In this document: positions 1 to 7,531 of the stretch, one piece after another
Position numbering within the stretch: the first letter of the stretch is position 1
Layout of the letters: each line of letters opens with the position of its first letter
Assembly: GCF_000418325.1 (NCBI RefSeq)
Contig: NC_021658.1
Coordinates: forward strand, 9,190,001 to 9,254,000
DNA from: Sorangium cellulosum So0157-2
Lineage (GTDB): Bacteria > Myxococcota_A > Polyangia > Polyangiales > Polyangiaceae
Direction: 5' to 3'
Length of the DNA: 64,000 nt
Notes under the pieces: model-generated
Seen by the model: only the letters and a program-made list of their open reading frames with translations
Database searches by the model: none
What the model was told of the DNA's origin: nothing
Translations under genes and position numbers: made by a program

Positions 1-2
1 TC

Positions 3-920
3 GGCACGATGAACTTCGGCCCGGAGACCAGCGAGCCCGACAGCTTCGCCATCATGGACCGGGGTCTTCAGCACGGGATCAACTTCTTCGACACGGCCAA
101 CGTGTACGGCCGGAAGCGCGGAGAGGGGATCACCGAGCAGATCGTCGGCCGCTGGCTCGCGCAGGGCGGCGGGCGGCGGGACCGCATCGTCCTCGCCACG
201 AAGGTGTACGGCGCCATGGGCGAAGGGCCGAACGACAGGAGGCTCTCGGCCTATCACATCCGCCGGGCCTGCGAGGAGAGCCTGCGCCGCCTGCAGACGG
301 ACCATATCGACCTCTACCAGATGCACCACGTCGACCGCGAGACGCCCTGGGACGAGATCTGGCAGGCGATGGAGCAGCTCGTCCGCGAGGGCAAGGTCCT
401 CTACGTCGGCAGCAGCAACTTCGCCGGCTGGCACATCGCGCAGGCCAACGGGCTCGCCGCGCAGCGGCACTTCCTCGGCCTCGTCTCGGAGCAATGCGTG
501 TACAACCTGAACGCGCGCACCGTCGAGCTGGAGGTCCTGCCCGCGTGCCGCGCCTTCGGCCTCGGCGTCCTGCCCTGGAGCCCGCTCGCCGGCGGGCTGC
601 TCGGCGGCGCCCTCCAGAAGGCGCGCGAGGGCCGGCGCGCGTCGGCCGACGCGCAGGCGCGCATCGAGAAGAACCGCGCCAAGCTGGAGGCCTACGAATC
701 GCTCTGCGCGGCGCTCGGCGAGAAGCCCGCCGACGTGGCCCTGGCCTGGCTGCTCAAGAACCCGGTCGTGACCTCGCCCATCATCGGCCCGCGCACCGCC
801 GAGCAGCTCGACGGCAGCCTGCGCGCCCTCGAGATCCAGCTGTCCCCGGAGCACCTGAAGCGCCTCGACGAGGTGTTCCCCGGCCCCGGCGGCGAGGCGC
901 CCGAGGCCTTCGCCTGGTAG
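3..920 (+). CDS. Aldo/keto reductase (5' end cut by window edge)
   Basis: Predicted NADPH-dependent oxidoreductase of the aldo/keto reductase superfamily (TIM barrel, cytosolic). The first readable residues are GT followed by MNFG, which in this family normally follow several N-terminal residues, so the ATG at position 9 is probably internal and the gene begins upstream of the window. Visible hallmarks are FFDTANVYG (catalytic Asp and Tyr), LATKVYG (catalytic Lys), MHHVD, YVGSSNFAGW and the C-terminal IIGPRTAEQL cofactor-binding stretch. The substrate cannot be told from sequence. A strong hairpin follows the stop. Confidence 0.85.
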   Translation, partial: GTMNFGPETSEPDSFAIMDRGLQHGINFFDTANVYGRKRGEGITEQIVGRWLAQGGGRRDRIVLATKVYGAMGEGPNDRRLSAYHIRRACEESLRRLQTDHIDLYQMHHVDRETPWDEIWQAMEQLVREGKVLYVGSSNFAGWHIAQANGLAAQRHFLGLVSEQCVYNLNARTVELEVLPACRAFGLGVLPWSPLAGGLLGGALQKAREGRRASADAQARIEKNRAKLEAYESLCAALGEKPADVALAWLLKNPVVTSPIIGPRTAEQLDGSLRALEIQLSPEHLKRLDEVFPGPGGEAPEAFAW

Positions 921-927
921 CGCGGCG

Positions 928-955
928 CCGGGCGGCGCTCGCCGGCGCCGCCCGG
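928..955. terminator. Probable terminator hairpin after aldo/keto reductase
   Basis: Perfect 11-bp inverted repeat (CCGGGCGGCGC at 928-938, complement at 945-955) with a 6-nt loop, eight bases after the stop codon. No U tract follows, as is common in very GC-rich genomes. Function is inferred. Confidence 0.5.
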
Positions 956-1099
956 CCCACTCGGCTCCACCTCCGCGCGGCGCCGGGCGCAGGAGTCGCG
1001 CCGCGGGACGGGTCGATTTCGATTCCCTGGCGTCGAGCGGGTGGCCTACGCTCCGGAGCCCGGAGGCGCGTCCAGCGACGCGCGCGGGAGGGGGTGGAC

Positions 1100-2062
1100 A
1101 TGGGCCGATCGCGGTATGAGCAAGGGTTGCAGGAGGTCGGCGATGGCTGCTTTGCGTATCTCCAGCCGGCCGGCACCTGGGGGCTCAGCAACGCGGGGCT
1201 CGTCACGTCGGACGGCGAGGCGCTGCTCGTCGACACGCTCTTCGACCTGAAGCGCACGCGCGAGATGCTCGACGCCATGCGCGCGGCCACCCCGGCGGCG
1301 GCGCGGATCGGCACGGTCGTGAACACCCACGCGAACGGCGACCATTGCTACGGCAACGCGCTGGTCGAGGGCGCGACGATCATCGCCACGCGCGCCAGCG
1401 CCGCCGAGATGGATGAGGTCCCCGCGCCGATGCTGGCCATGCTGATGCGACAGGCGCGCAGCGGCGCCGCCGGCGCGCTGGGCGATTACCTCGTCCATTG
1501 CTTCGGCGCCTTCGATTTCGACGGGATCGCGCCCACGGCGCCGACGCGGGTCTTCGAGGGGGAGCTGACCGTCACGGTCGGGGCGAAGGAGGTCCGCCTC
1601 CTCGAGGTGGGCCCCTCGCACACGAAGGGCGATCTGCTCGTGCACGTGCCCGCGGACCGCGCGATCTACACGGGAGACATCCTCTTCATCGACGTGACGC
1701 CGATCCTGTGGGCGGGGCCCGTCGGCAACTGGCTCAAGGCGTGCGACACCATCCTCGCGCTGGACGTCGACGTCATCGTGCCGGGGCACGGCCCGATCAC
1801 GGATCGCGCCGGCGTGCGCGCGGTGCGCGATTACCTCGTGTACATCCGCGACGAGGCGCGGCGCCGCTACGACGCCGGGATGCCGCCGGCCGACGCCGCC
1901 CGCGACATCGCGCTCGCCGATTACGCGAGCTGGAGCGACGCGGAGCGCATCGCGGTGAACGTGCACACGCTCTACCGGGAGTTCAGCGGAGGGAAGCTCA
2001 ATCCGCCAGGCGTAATCGAGCTCTTCGGGCTCATGGCCGAGCTCGCGCGGAGGGCGCGCTGA
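1100..2062 (+). CDS. MBL-fold metallo-hydrolase
   Basis: A 320-residue metallo-beta-lactamase-fold hydrolase. The start is the ATG at 1100 because a GGAGGGGGTGG purine run lies just upstream; the open frame itself extends much further back. The first metal motif reads THANGDH (residues 76-82), a variant of HxHxDH with Asn replacing the second His, which also occurs in other MBL-fold hydrolases. Further ligands are GPSHTKGD, YTGDILF and VPGHGPITD. A metal-dependent hydrolase is well supported; the substrate is unknown. It is followed directly by a MITE-like repeat and has no obvious operon partner. Confidence 0.85.
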   Translation: MGRSRYEQGLQEVGDGCFAYLQPAGTWGLSNAGLVTSDGEALLVDTLFDLKRTREMLDAMRAATPAAARIGTVVNTHANGDHCYGNALVEGATIIATRASAAEMDEVPAPMLAMLMRQARSGAAGALGDYLVHCFGAFDFDGIAPTAPTRVFEGELTVTVGAKEVRLLEVGPSHTKGDLLVHVPADRAIYTGDILFIDVTPILWAGPVGNWLKACDTILALDVDVIVPGHGPITDRAGVRAVRDYLVYIRDEARRRYDAGMPPADAARDIALADYASWSDAERIAVNVHTLYREFSGGKLNPPGVIELFGLMAELARRAR

Positions 2063-2084
2063 GACGGGTACGAGAAGAGATTTC

Positions 2085-2230
2085 AACGCCAAGGCGCAAA
2101 GGCGCAAAGACGCAAAAAGGCGAGAGGAGAATGGGGTGGGGTGATCATGGGATGCGGCCGTCGCGCGACGGAATGCGCCCGTTCACTCTTCTTGTTTTTT
2201 TGCGCCTTTGCGCCTTTGCGCCTTGGCGTT
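2085..2230. repeat. MITE-like inverted repeat element
   Basis: A 146-bp element bounded by near-perfect inverted arms of about 35 bp (2085-2118 and 2196-2230). Each arm is built from an AAGGCGC/AAGACGC-type heptad repeated in tandem and ends in an A/T run; the arms differ at about one position. No transposase is inside. In translation the arms give peptides of the kind often mis-annotated as small proteins (TPRRKGAKTQK, LRLCAFAPWR). I see nothing further in the 270 bases between the element and the permease gene at 2505. Confidence 0.7.
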
Positions 2231-2504
2231 AAAATCTGCACACCACGACGGGCTCCGCCGACAAGACAGGACGCCGGGTCCCGCTCATGAGATCCAAGCA
2301 AAGATAAGCCAAGCGCACACCAGCCGTCATCCGTGGCAGCAGGCACATCTCGGCGCCTCGGCCGCGCGCGAGAGGGGCACCGCAGCCGCCGTGGACAGAG
2401 AGCTTCCCCCGAAAGCGACTCCGGATCAAGCGACGGCGAGGCGCGCACGGACAGCCAATGTCCTTGCCGTCGCGCCGCCGTGACGCCGCGCGTCGCGCCG
2501 CCGA

Positions 2505-3371
2505 TCACCCCTTCAAGCCGGTGCGGGCGACCCCCTCGATCACGTATCGCTGCGCGGCGATGAACACCGCGAGGATCGGGACGCTCGCCACCACCGCGCC
2601 CGCCGTGACAAGCGCGTAATCGGTGGTGTGGGCCCCCTGCAGCAGCGCGAGGCCAGGAGACAGCGTGAGCTTCTCGGGGTTGAACAGCACGTAGATCGGC
2701 CAGAGGAAATCGTTCCAGTTGCTCAGCAGGCTGAGCACGGCCAGCGTGGCCAGGGCCGGCTTGGACAGCGGCAGCACGATCTTCCAGAAGACCTGGAGCC
2801 GGGTGGCGCCGTCGAGCGCCGCCGCCTCCTCGAGCTCCCGCGGGAGGCCGAGGAAGAACTGGCGCAGGAAGAAGACGCCGAACGCCGAGGCGGCCGGCGG
2901 CACGACAAGCGCCGGGAGGCTGTCGAGCCAGCCGAGGGCCCGGACGATCAGGTAATTCGCGGGCAAGAACATGATCGGCGGGATGAACAGCGTGGAGAGG
3001 ACCGCGGCGAGCACGAGCCGCTTGCCGCGGAACTCCATGCGCGCGAGCGCGTACGCCGCAGGGGCCGCCGTGGCCAGCACGAGCAGCGCGTGCGCCGCGG
3101 CGGCGAGGAGGCTGTTCAGGAGCCAGCGGAACACCGGCGCCCCGGCGCTCGAGCCCGCGAGCGCCTCGTAGCTCTCGAGCGTCGCCCGCGCGGGCACGAG
3201 CGTGGGCGGCACCGCCGTCGCCTCGGACGGCGATTTGAGCGACGTGAGCGCCATCCAGACCACCGGGGCGAGGTACGCCAGGGCGAGCAGGAGCAGCGCC
3301 GCATACGACAAGGCCCTGCCGAACTGCCGGCGCCGGACAGGGCAGCCGTCCTCCAGCAGCCGGAGCTTCAT
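2505..3371 (-). CDS. Carbohydrate ABC transporter permease (MalG-like)
   Basis: A 288-residue inner-membrane permease of the MalG/CUT1 type with about six hydrophobic segments (first near residues 18-38). The cytoplasmic EAA loop that docks the ATPase is clear: EEAAALDGATRLQVFWKIVLP. The start is the ATG at 3371, which overlaps the stop of the upstream permease in an ATGA arrangement, so the two are translationally coupled. It is the last gene of a binding protein / permease / permease operon. No ATPase gene is present, so a shared MalK/MsmX-type ATPase elsewhere is presumed. Substrate unknown, most likely an oligosaccharide or polyol. Confidence 0.9.
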   Translation of the reverse strand: MKLRLLEDGCPVRRRQFGRALSYAALLLLALAYLAPVVWMALTSLKSPSEATAVPPTLVPARATLESYEALAGSSAGAPVFRWLLNSLLAAAAHALLVLATAAPAAYALARMEFRGKRLVLAAVLSTLFIPPIMFLPANYLIVRALGWLDSLPALVVPPAASAFGVFFLRQFFLGLPRELEEAAALDGATRLQVFWKIVLPLSKPALATLAVLSLLSNWNDFLWPIYVLFNPEKLTLSPGLALLQGAHTTDYALVTAGAVVASVPILAVFIAAQRYVIEGVARTGLKG

Positions 3372-4366
3372 TGAACGTCCTCGTCGCCGCCCCGGCCGAA
3401 GAACAGGAGGAACATGACGAGGTTCACGACCGCGAGGAAGAACGCCTGGACGTAGCTCATGGCCGCCGCGGCGCCGAGGCGGAAGCTCCGGAAACCCTCG
3501 TCGGCGATGTACATGATGATGGTGCGCGTCTCGCTGCCCGGCCCGCCCCCGGTGACCAGGTAGGCCTGTCCGAACATGTTGGCCGACGCGAGGACGGTCA
3601 TCGTCACGACGAACACGAACACCGGCCTGAGCCCAGGTATCGTGACGTGCCAGAACTGCTGCCATCGGGTCGCGCCGTCGATGCGGGCGGCGTCGTAGAG
3701 CTCCCGGTGGATGTTCTGCAGCCCCGCCAGGTAAATCACGGCGTTGTAGCCGAGGGTCCACCACACCGTCATCCCCACCAGCGAGACCCACACCCACGGC
3801 ACCGCCGTGGTCCAGCCCGTGTCCGAAGGCAAACCCACCTTCCCCAGAAGGTGGTTGATCGCGCCGACCTGGGGATCGAGGAGCAGCCGCCAGATCATCG
3901 CCACCACCGCCACGCCGAGCACATACGGCGCGAAGAACATGGCCCGGAAGAACGATCGGCCGGGAAAGCGCTGGTTGAGCGCGAGGGCGAGCAGCAGCGG
4001 GAGCGTCACAAGGACAGGCACGCTCAGCGCCGTGAACAGCGCGGTCGCCCGCAGCGCGCGCCAGAAATTGCCGCGGATGGGCGAGCCGGACCGGAACAGA
4101 TCCGCGTAGTTGTCGAGGCCGACCCACGGCCGCGACGGCAGGAACGGGTCCCAGTCGTGGAGGCTGAGCCACACGCCGAGGGCGATCGGCGTCGCGACGA
4201 AGAGGCCGAACAGCGCGAGGTACGGCGCGAGGAACAGGTAGGGCGCCCACCGCCGCGACCGCGCGAGGCCGCGCTTCCGGAGCCGGCCGACGCCGGGGGC
4301 GCTCTGCGCGCCGCCCTCCGCCTCGGCCTGGCCGGGCTCCACGAGGGGGACGTCGACCGCCGTCAC
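3368..4366 (-). CDS. Carbohydrate ABC transporter permease (MalF-like)
   Basis: A 332-residue inner-membrane permease of the MalF/UgpA class. About 40 charged cytoplasmic residues precede the first membrane segment (YLFLAPYLALFGLFVATPIA). The EAA loop reads YDAARIDGATRWQQFWHVTIP. The GTG start at 4366 overlaps the stop of the binding-protein gene (GTGA) and has a GGGAGG ribosome site; the long open frame upstream is a shadow of the binding-protein gene. Pairs with the MalG-like permease to form the channel. Confidence 0.9.
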   Translation of the reverse strand: MTAVDVPLVEPGQAEAEGGAQSAPGVGRLRKRGLARSRRWAPYLFLAPYLALFGLFVATPIALGVWLSLHDWDPFLPSRPWVGLDNYADLFRSGSPIRGNFWRALRATALFTALSVPVLVTLPLLLALALNQRFPGRSFFRAMFFAPYVLGVAVVAMIWRLLLDPQVGAINHLLGKVGLPSDTGWTTAVPWVWVSLVGMTVWWTLGYNAVIYLAGLQNIHRELYDAARIDGATRWQQFWHVTIPGLRPVFVFVVTMTVLASANMFGQAYLVTGGGPGSETRTIIMYIADEGFRSFRLGAAAAMSYVQAFFLAVVNLVMFLLFFGRGGDEDVQ

Positions 4367-5739
4367 AGGACCCTCCCGAACTTCTTGAGGTTGCCTGCGA
4401 GCAGCGCGTCGGCCTCGCGGGCGGCGCGGCTCAGGGCCTCCCGCGGCGCGGCCCTCAGCAGCACGGCATCGTTGACGGCGAGATCGAGGGTGGACGCGCG
4501 CACCGCGTCGGCCCCGGCGATGGCCGGCGGGAAGCGGACCGCCGGGAGCTGCTCGGCGAGGATCGCCTGCTCCGTCATCCGCCGGAACGCGGCGCTCTCC
4601 CGGGCCTCCCGCCGGGCCGGCACCATGCCGGCCGCGGCCCAGTCGAGGGAGTGCTCGCTCAGCCAGGCGAGGAACACCACCGCCGCCTGCAGGCGGCGAT
4701 GGCCAGCGCCGGCCCCGGGCTGGCGCGGGAGCACGAGGTGGTGCGCGTTGCCCCAGACCGCCCGCTGCGCGCCGATCACGGGCACCGGGAGCACGCCCCA
4801 GCGGAGCCCGGGGACCGCCTTGAAGGTATTGATCATCCAGACGCCGTTCCAGAGGAAGGCGTTCCGGTCGTTCATGAAGGCGATGCTGTCGGCGTCCTGG
4901 CCGACGTCGCGCGGGCTGTAGCCGCGCCGGATCAGCTCGACCATGAAGCTCAGCGCCTCGACGCCGGCCTCGGCGTGGAACATCGCCCGGGCCCCGTCCT
5001 CCGAGAACAGCTGGCCGCCCGCCTGCCACAGGAGCGACTGGAACATCAGCCCACCGGTGAACAGGACCGGCGACACCCACGATCCCTGGATCCCCCGCCG
5101 CTTGAGGTGCTCGAGCGCGGCCAGGTAGTCGCGCCGCGAGCGAGGCAGCGCGGCGTCGTCGAGGCCGGCGCCGGCCAGCACGGCGCGGTTGACGTAGAGG
5201 CCGAGCGGGTGGACGTCGAGGGGGACGCCGTAACGGCGCCCCCGGAAGACGCCCGCGCTCCAGAGCGTCTCGGAGAAATCGCCGGCGCCGAGGCCGAGCG
5301 CCTCGGTCACCTCGTCGAGCGGAAGGACGGTGCGGTGGACCGCCGCCGTGGCCAGCTGATCGGCGTGCATGACGGCCACGTCGGGGCCGTGGCCGCTGTC
5401 GACCGCGGCCGGGATCTTCTGATAAAAATCGCCCCACCGGGTCACGCTCATCCGCACCGCGATGTTGGCGTGCTCGCGGTTGAACCGCGCGATGAGCCGC
5501 TCCATCGGCGGCCGGTCGCCCCCGGTGAAGCCCGTCCAGAACGCGAGCTCGACGGCCGGGCCCGCGTAACCCCGGCTGCCGCCGGCGGCGATGGCGGCCT
5601 GGGCGCGCAGGTCGACCGGCTCGCCGCGACAGCCGAGCAGCAAGAGGCCTGCGGTCGCCCCCATGCCGGCGAGGAGCTCGCGGCGGCGCGGCGGCCGCTC
5701 AGGCCCTCCTCGCGTCTCCGGTGCTCGCCCCCTCCGCAT
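4363..5739 (-). CDS. ABC transporter sugar-binding lipoprotein
   Basis: A 458-residue extracellular solute-binding protein (family 1). The N-terminus has a twin-arginine-like RRR, a hydrophobic stretch and a lipobox LLLGC with the lipidated Cys at residue 37, so export through Tat with lipid anchoring is plausible. The mature part opens with VELAFWTGFTGGDRPPMERL, typical of sugar-binding proteins, and contains GNAHHLVLPR near the C-terminal lobe. First gene of the three-gene importer operon. Regulation is unknown; the TetR gene upstream is broken. Confidence 0.88.
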   Translation of the reverse strand: MRRGRAPETRGGPERPPRRRELLAGMGATAGLLLLGCRGEPVDLRAQAAIAAGGSRGYAGPAVELAFWTGFTGGDRPPMERLIARFNREHANIAVRMSVTRWGDFYQKIPAAVDSGHGPDVAVMHADQLATAAVHRTVLPLDEVTEALGLGAGDFSETLWSAGVFRGRRYGVPLDVHPLGLYVNRAVLAGAGLDDAALPRSRRDYLAALEHLKRRGIQGSWVSPVLFTGGLMFQSLLWQAGGQLFSEDGARAMFHAEAGVEALSFMVELIRRGYSPRDVGQDADSIAFMNDRNAFLWNGVWMINTFKAVPGLRWGVLPVPVIGAQRAVWGNAHHLVLPRQPGAGAGHRRLQAAVVFLAWLSEHSLDWAAAGMVPARREARESAAFRRMTEQAILAEQLPAVRFPPAIAGADAVRASTLDLAVNDAVLLRAAPREALSRAAREADALLAGNLKKFGRVL

Positions 5740-5897
5740 TTGCCCTCTGCTCCTGCGATCCCGCCGCAGAGGGCTCGCTCCTGGCCTTCCGCCGGCGACC
5801 GAGCCGAGCCTCGCCTCGCCTCGATCCCGAGCTTCCCCGGCGGTTTACAACGATCTCGGCCACCGTCGAGTGGAATGTGCCCGTGGCGAAGGGGCGA

Positions 5898-6083
5898 TCA
5901 CGCGACGCCCTGCTGGCGCCGGGCGAGCTCGAGCCAATCGAGCCGCAGCGCGCCGGTGTCCGGCGGCGCGCGGCGGTCGTCGGCGACCGAGCGCAGGGCC
6001 GCCCTGACGAGCTCGGCCTCCGTCGGCCAGCGGCGGTAGACCGTCATCTTGCTCACGCCCGCCCGCGCGCCCACGTCCTCCTC
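5898..6083 (-). pseudogene. TetR-family regulator remnant
   Basis: About 61 codons before a stop read like the helix-turn-helix and adjoining helices of a TetR repressor: VGARAGVSKMTVYRRWPTE, then AALRSVADDRRAPPDTG. The N-terminal residues before the HTH are not recognisable and the ligand-binding domain is missing after the stop at 5898. It lies upstream of and parallel to the sugar ABC operon. I read it as a decayed regulator; expression as a short DNA-binding peptide cannot be excluded. Confidence 0.6.
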
Positions 6084-6179
6084 GCGCGACGCTGAGCGCT
6101 GGGCGAGCGAGGTGCCGCTCGACCGCGAGGGCGACGCCGGGACATGGTGCCGCCGGGCGGCCGGTGGTAGCGTCGGCGG

Positions 6180-7523
6180 GTGGACGATTTTCAGTTCCGT
6201 AAGCGCTTCTTCCAGGCGATCGAGGACCGCCCGCTGGAGCCAGGGGATCCGCGCTATGTGCACCTGTACGCCGGCTCGTCCGTGCTCGGGCGCGATCCGG
6301 TCGACTTGCTGGCAGAGGCCATCCGCTTCTCGCCGGGCCAGAGCATCCAGCTCCTCTCGGGCTTTCGCGGCACGGGCAAATCCACGGAGCTGAAGCGGCT
6401 CGAGTCCGTCCTCGTCAGGGAGGGCTACAAGGTCGCGTACCTCGACATGGAGCGATACGTGAACATGTCCACGCCCGTGGACATCAGCGATTTCCTGATG
6501 GCCGTGGCCGGTGCTTTCGGGGAGGCGCTCGCGGCGCCCGAGCACCTCGGGCGCGATATGACGAAGGAGGGCTATTGGGGCCGGCTCGTGGCGTTCCTGA
6601 CGCGAACCAAGATCACGTTGCCAGATCTCTCCGCGGGCGGCGTCAAGGCGAACCTGAAGGACGATCCGACGTTCCGGCGAGAGCTCCAGGGGCGGATGGA
6701 GGGCCACCTCGGAGCGCTCGTGGCCGACGTGCGCAAGTTCTTCGAGGACTGCGTGAAGGCCATCAAGGCGCGGCACGGCGACGAGACCGAGACGGTGCTG
6801 CTGATCGACTCGCTCGAGAAGGTGAGGGGCACCTGGTCGAACGCTCGGTCCGTTCAAGATTCCGTGGAGGTCCTCTTCGTCGGGCACGCCGAGAAGCTCA
6901 AGCTGCCCAACGTGCATCTCGTCTACACGGTCCCGCCGTACCTCAAGGCCCGCTCGATGGGGCTCGGGATGCTCTATGGCATCGGGGCGGTGCAGATCTT
7001 CCCCGCGATCAAGATCCGCAGCGACAAAGGGATCATCAACGCGCCGGGCGTGGACGCGATGCGGGAGATCGTGGCGAAGCGGTCGGACGATTATCGGCGC
7101 CTGCTCGGCGAGGACGAGCGCCTGCTCGAACGATTGATCATGATGTCCGGCGGGAGCATCCGAGGTCTCCTGAGGCTGCTCGGGGAGGTGATCCGGCGGG
7201 CGAAGGTGCTCCCGGTGGACGAGGCCGTCGTCGAGGAGGCCATCAACCAGATACGGACGGAGTTCCTCCCCATCGCCGACGCGGACGCCGAATGGCTCTC
7301 GGAGATCGCGGTGACCCACGAGGCCGCGCTCGAGAACATCGACAGGCTGCCTGACCTGGCGCGGTTCTTCGATACCCAGGTCGTGCTTTGCTATCGCGAC
7401 GGGCCGGAGTGGTACGACGTCCACCCGCTCATCCGGGACCACGTCATCGCGCAGGTCCAGGCGCTCGAGGAGCGCCGGCGAGGCAACGCGCCGCCCCCGG
7501 CGCTGGACGAGCCGCCTGCGTGA
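6180..7523 (+). CDS. P-loop ATPase, conflict-system type
   Basis: A 447-residue ATP-binding protein from a GTG start at 6180. Walker A is GFRGTGKS at residues 61-68, Walker B LLIDSLEK near 207-214, and a sensor-like strand HLVYTVPPYL near 246-255. The C-terminal third is helical and looks like a winged-helix/lid region. No membrane segments. The architecture fits AAA/STAND-like regulatory NTPases. It is followed after 8 bases by the TPR gene at 7532, so the two form an operon. No effector domain is visible in this protein. Role in signalling or defence is inferred. Confidence 0.7.
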   Translation: MDDFQFRKRFFQAIEDRPLEPGDPRYVHLYAGSSVLGRDPVDLLAEAIRFSPGQSIQLLSGFRGTGKSTELKRLESVLVREGYKVAYLDMERYVNMSTPVDISDFLMAVAGAFGEALAAPEHLGRDMTKEGYWGRLVAFLTRTKITLPDLSAGGVKANLKDDPTFRRELQGRMEGHLGALVADVRKFFEDCVKAIKARHGDETETVLLIDSLEKVRGTWSNARSVQDSVEVLFVGHAEKLKLPNVHLVYTVPPYLKARSMGLGMLYGIGAVQIFPAIKIRSDKGIINAPGVDAMREIVAKRSDDYRRLLGEDERLLERLIMMSGGSIRGLLRLLGEVIRRAKVLPVDEAVVEEAINQIRTEFLPIADADAEWLSEIAVTHEAALENIDRLPDLARFFDTQVVLCYRDGPEWYDVHPLIRDHVIAQVQALEERRRGNAPPPALDEPPA

Positions 7524-7531
7524 GGTGAGCC

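Noticed and set aside
1046..2107. Long antisense frame (353 codons) opposite the MBL-fold gene
   Set aside because: Composition is Arg/His/Asp-rich with no motif, and it mirrors the codon pattern of the real gene; typical shadow in high-G+C DNA.
2231..2504. Small plus-strand frames after the MITE-like element
   Set aside because: They begin inside the repeat arm and have no ribosome site or protein-like composition.
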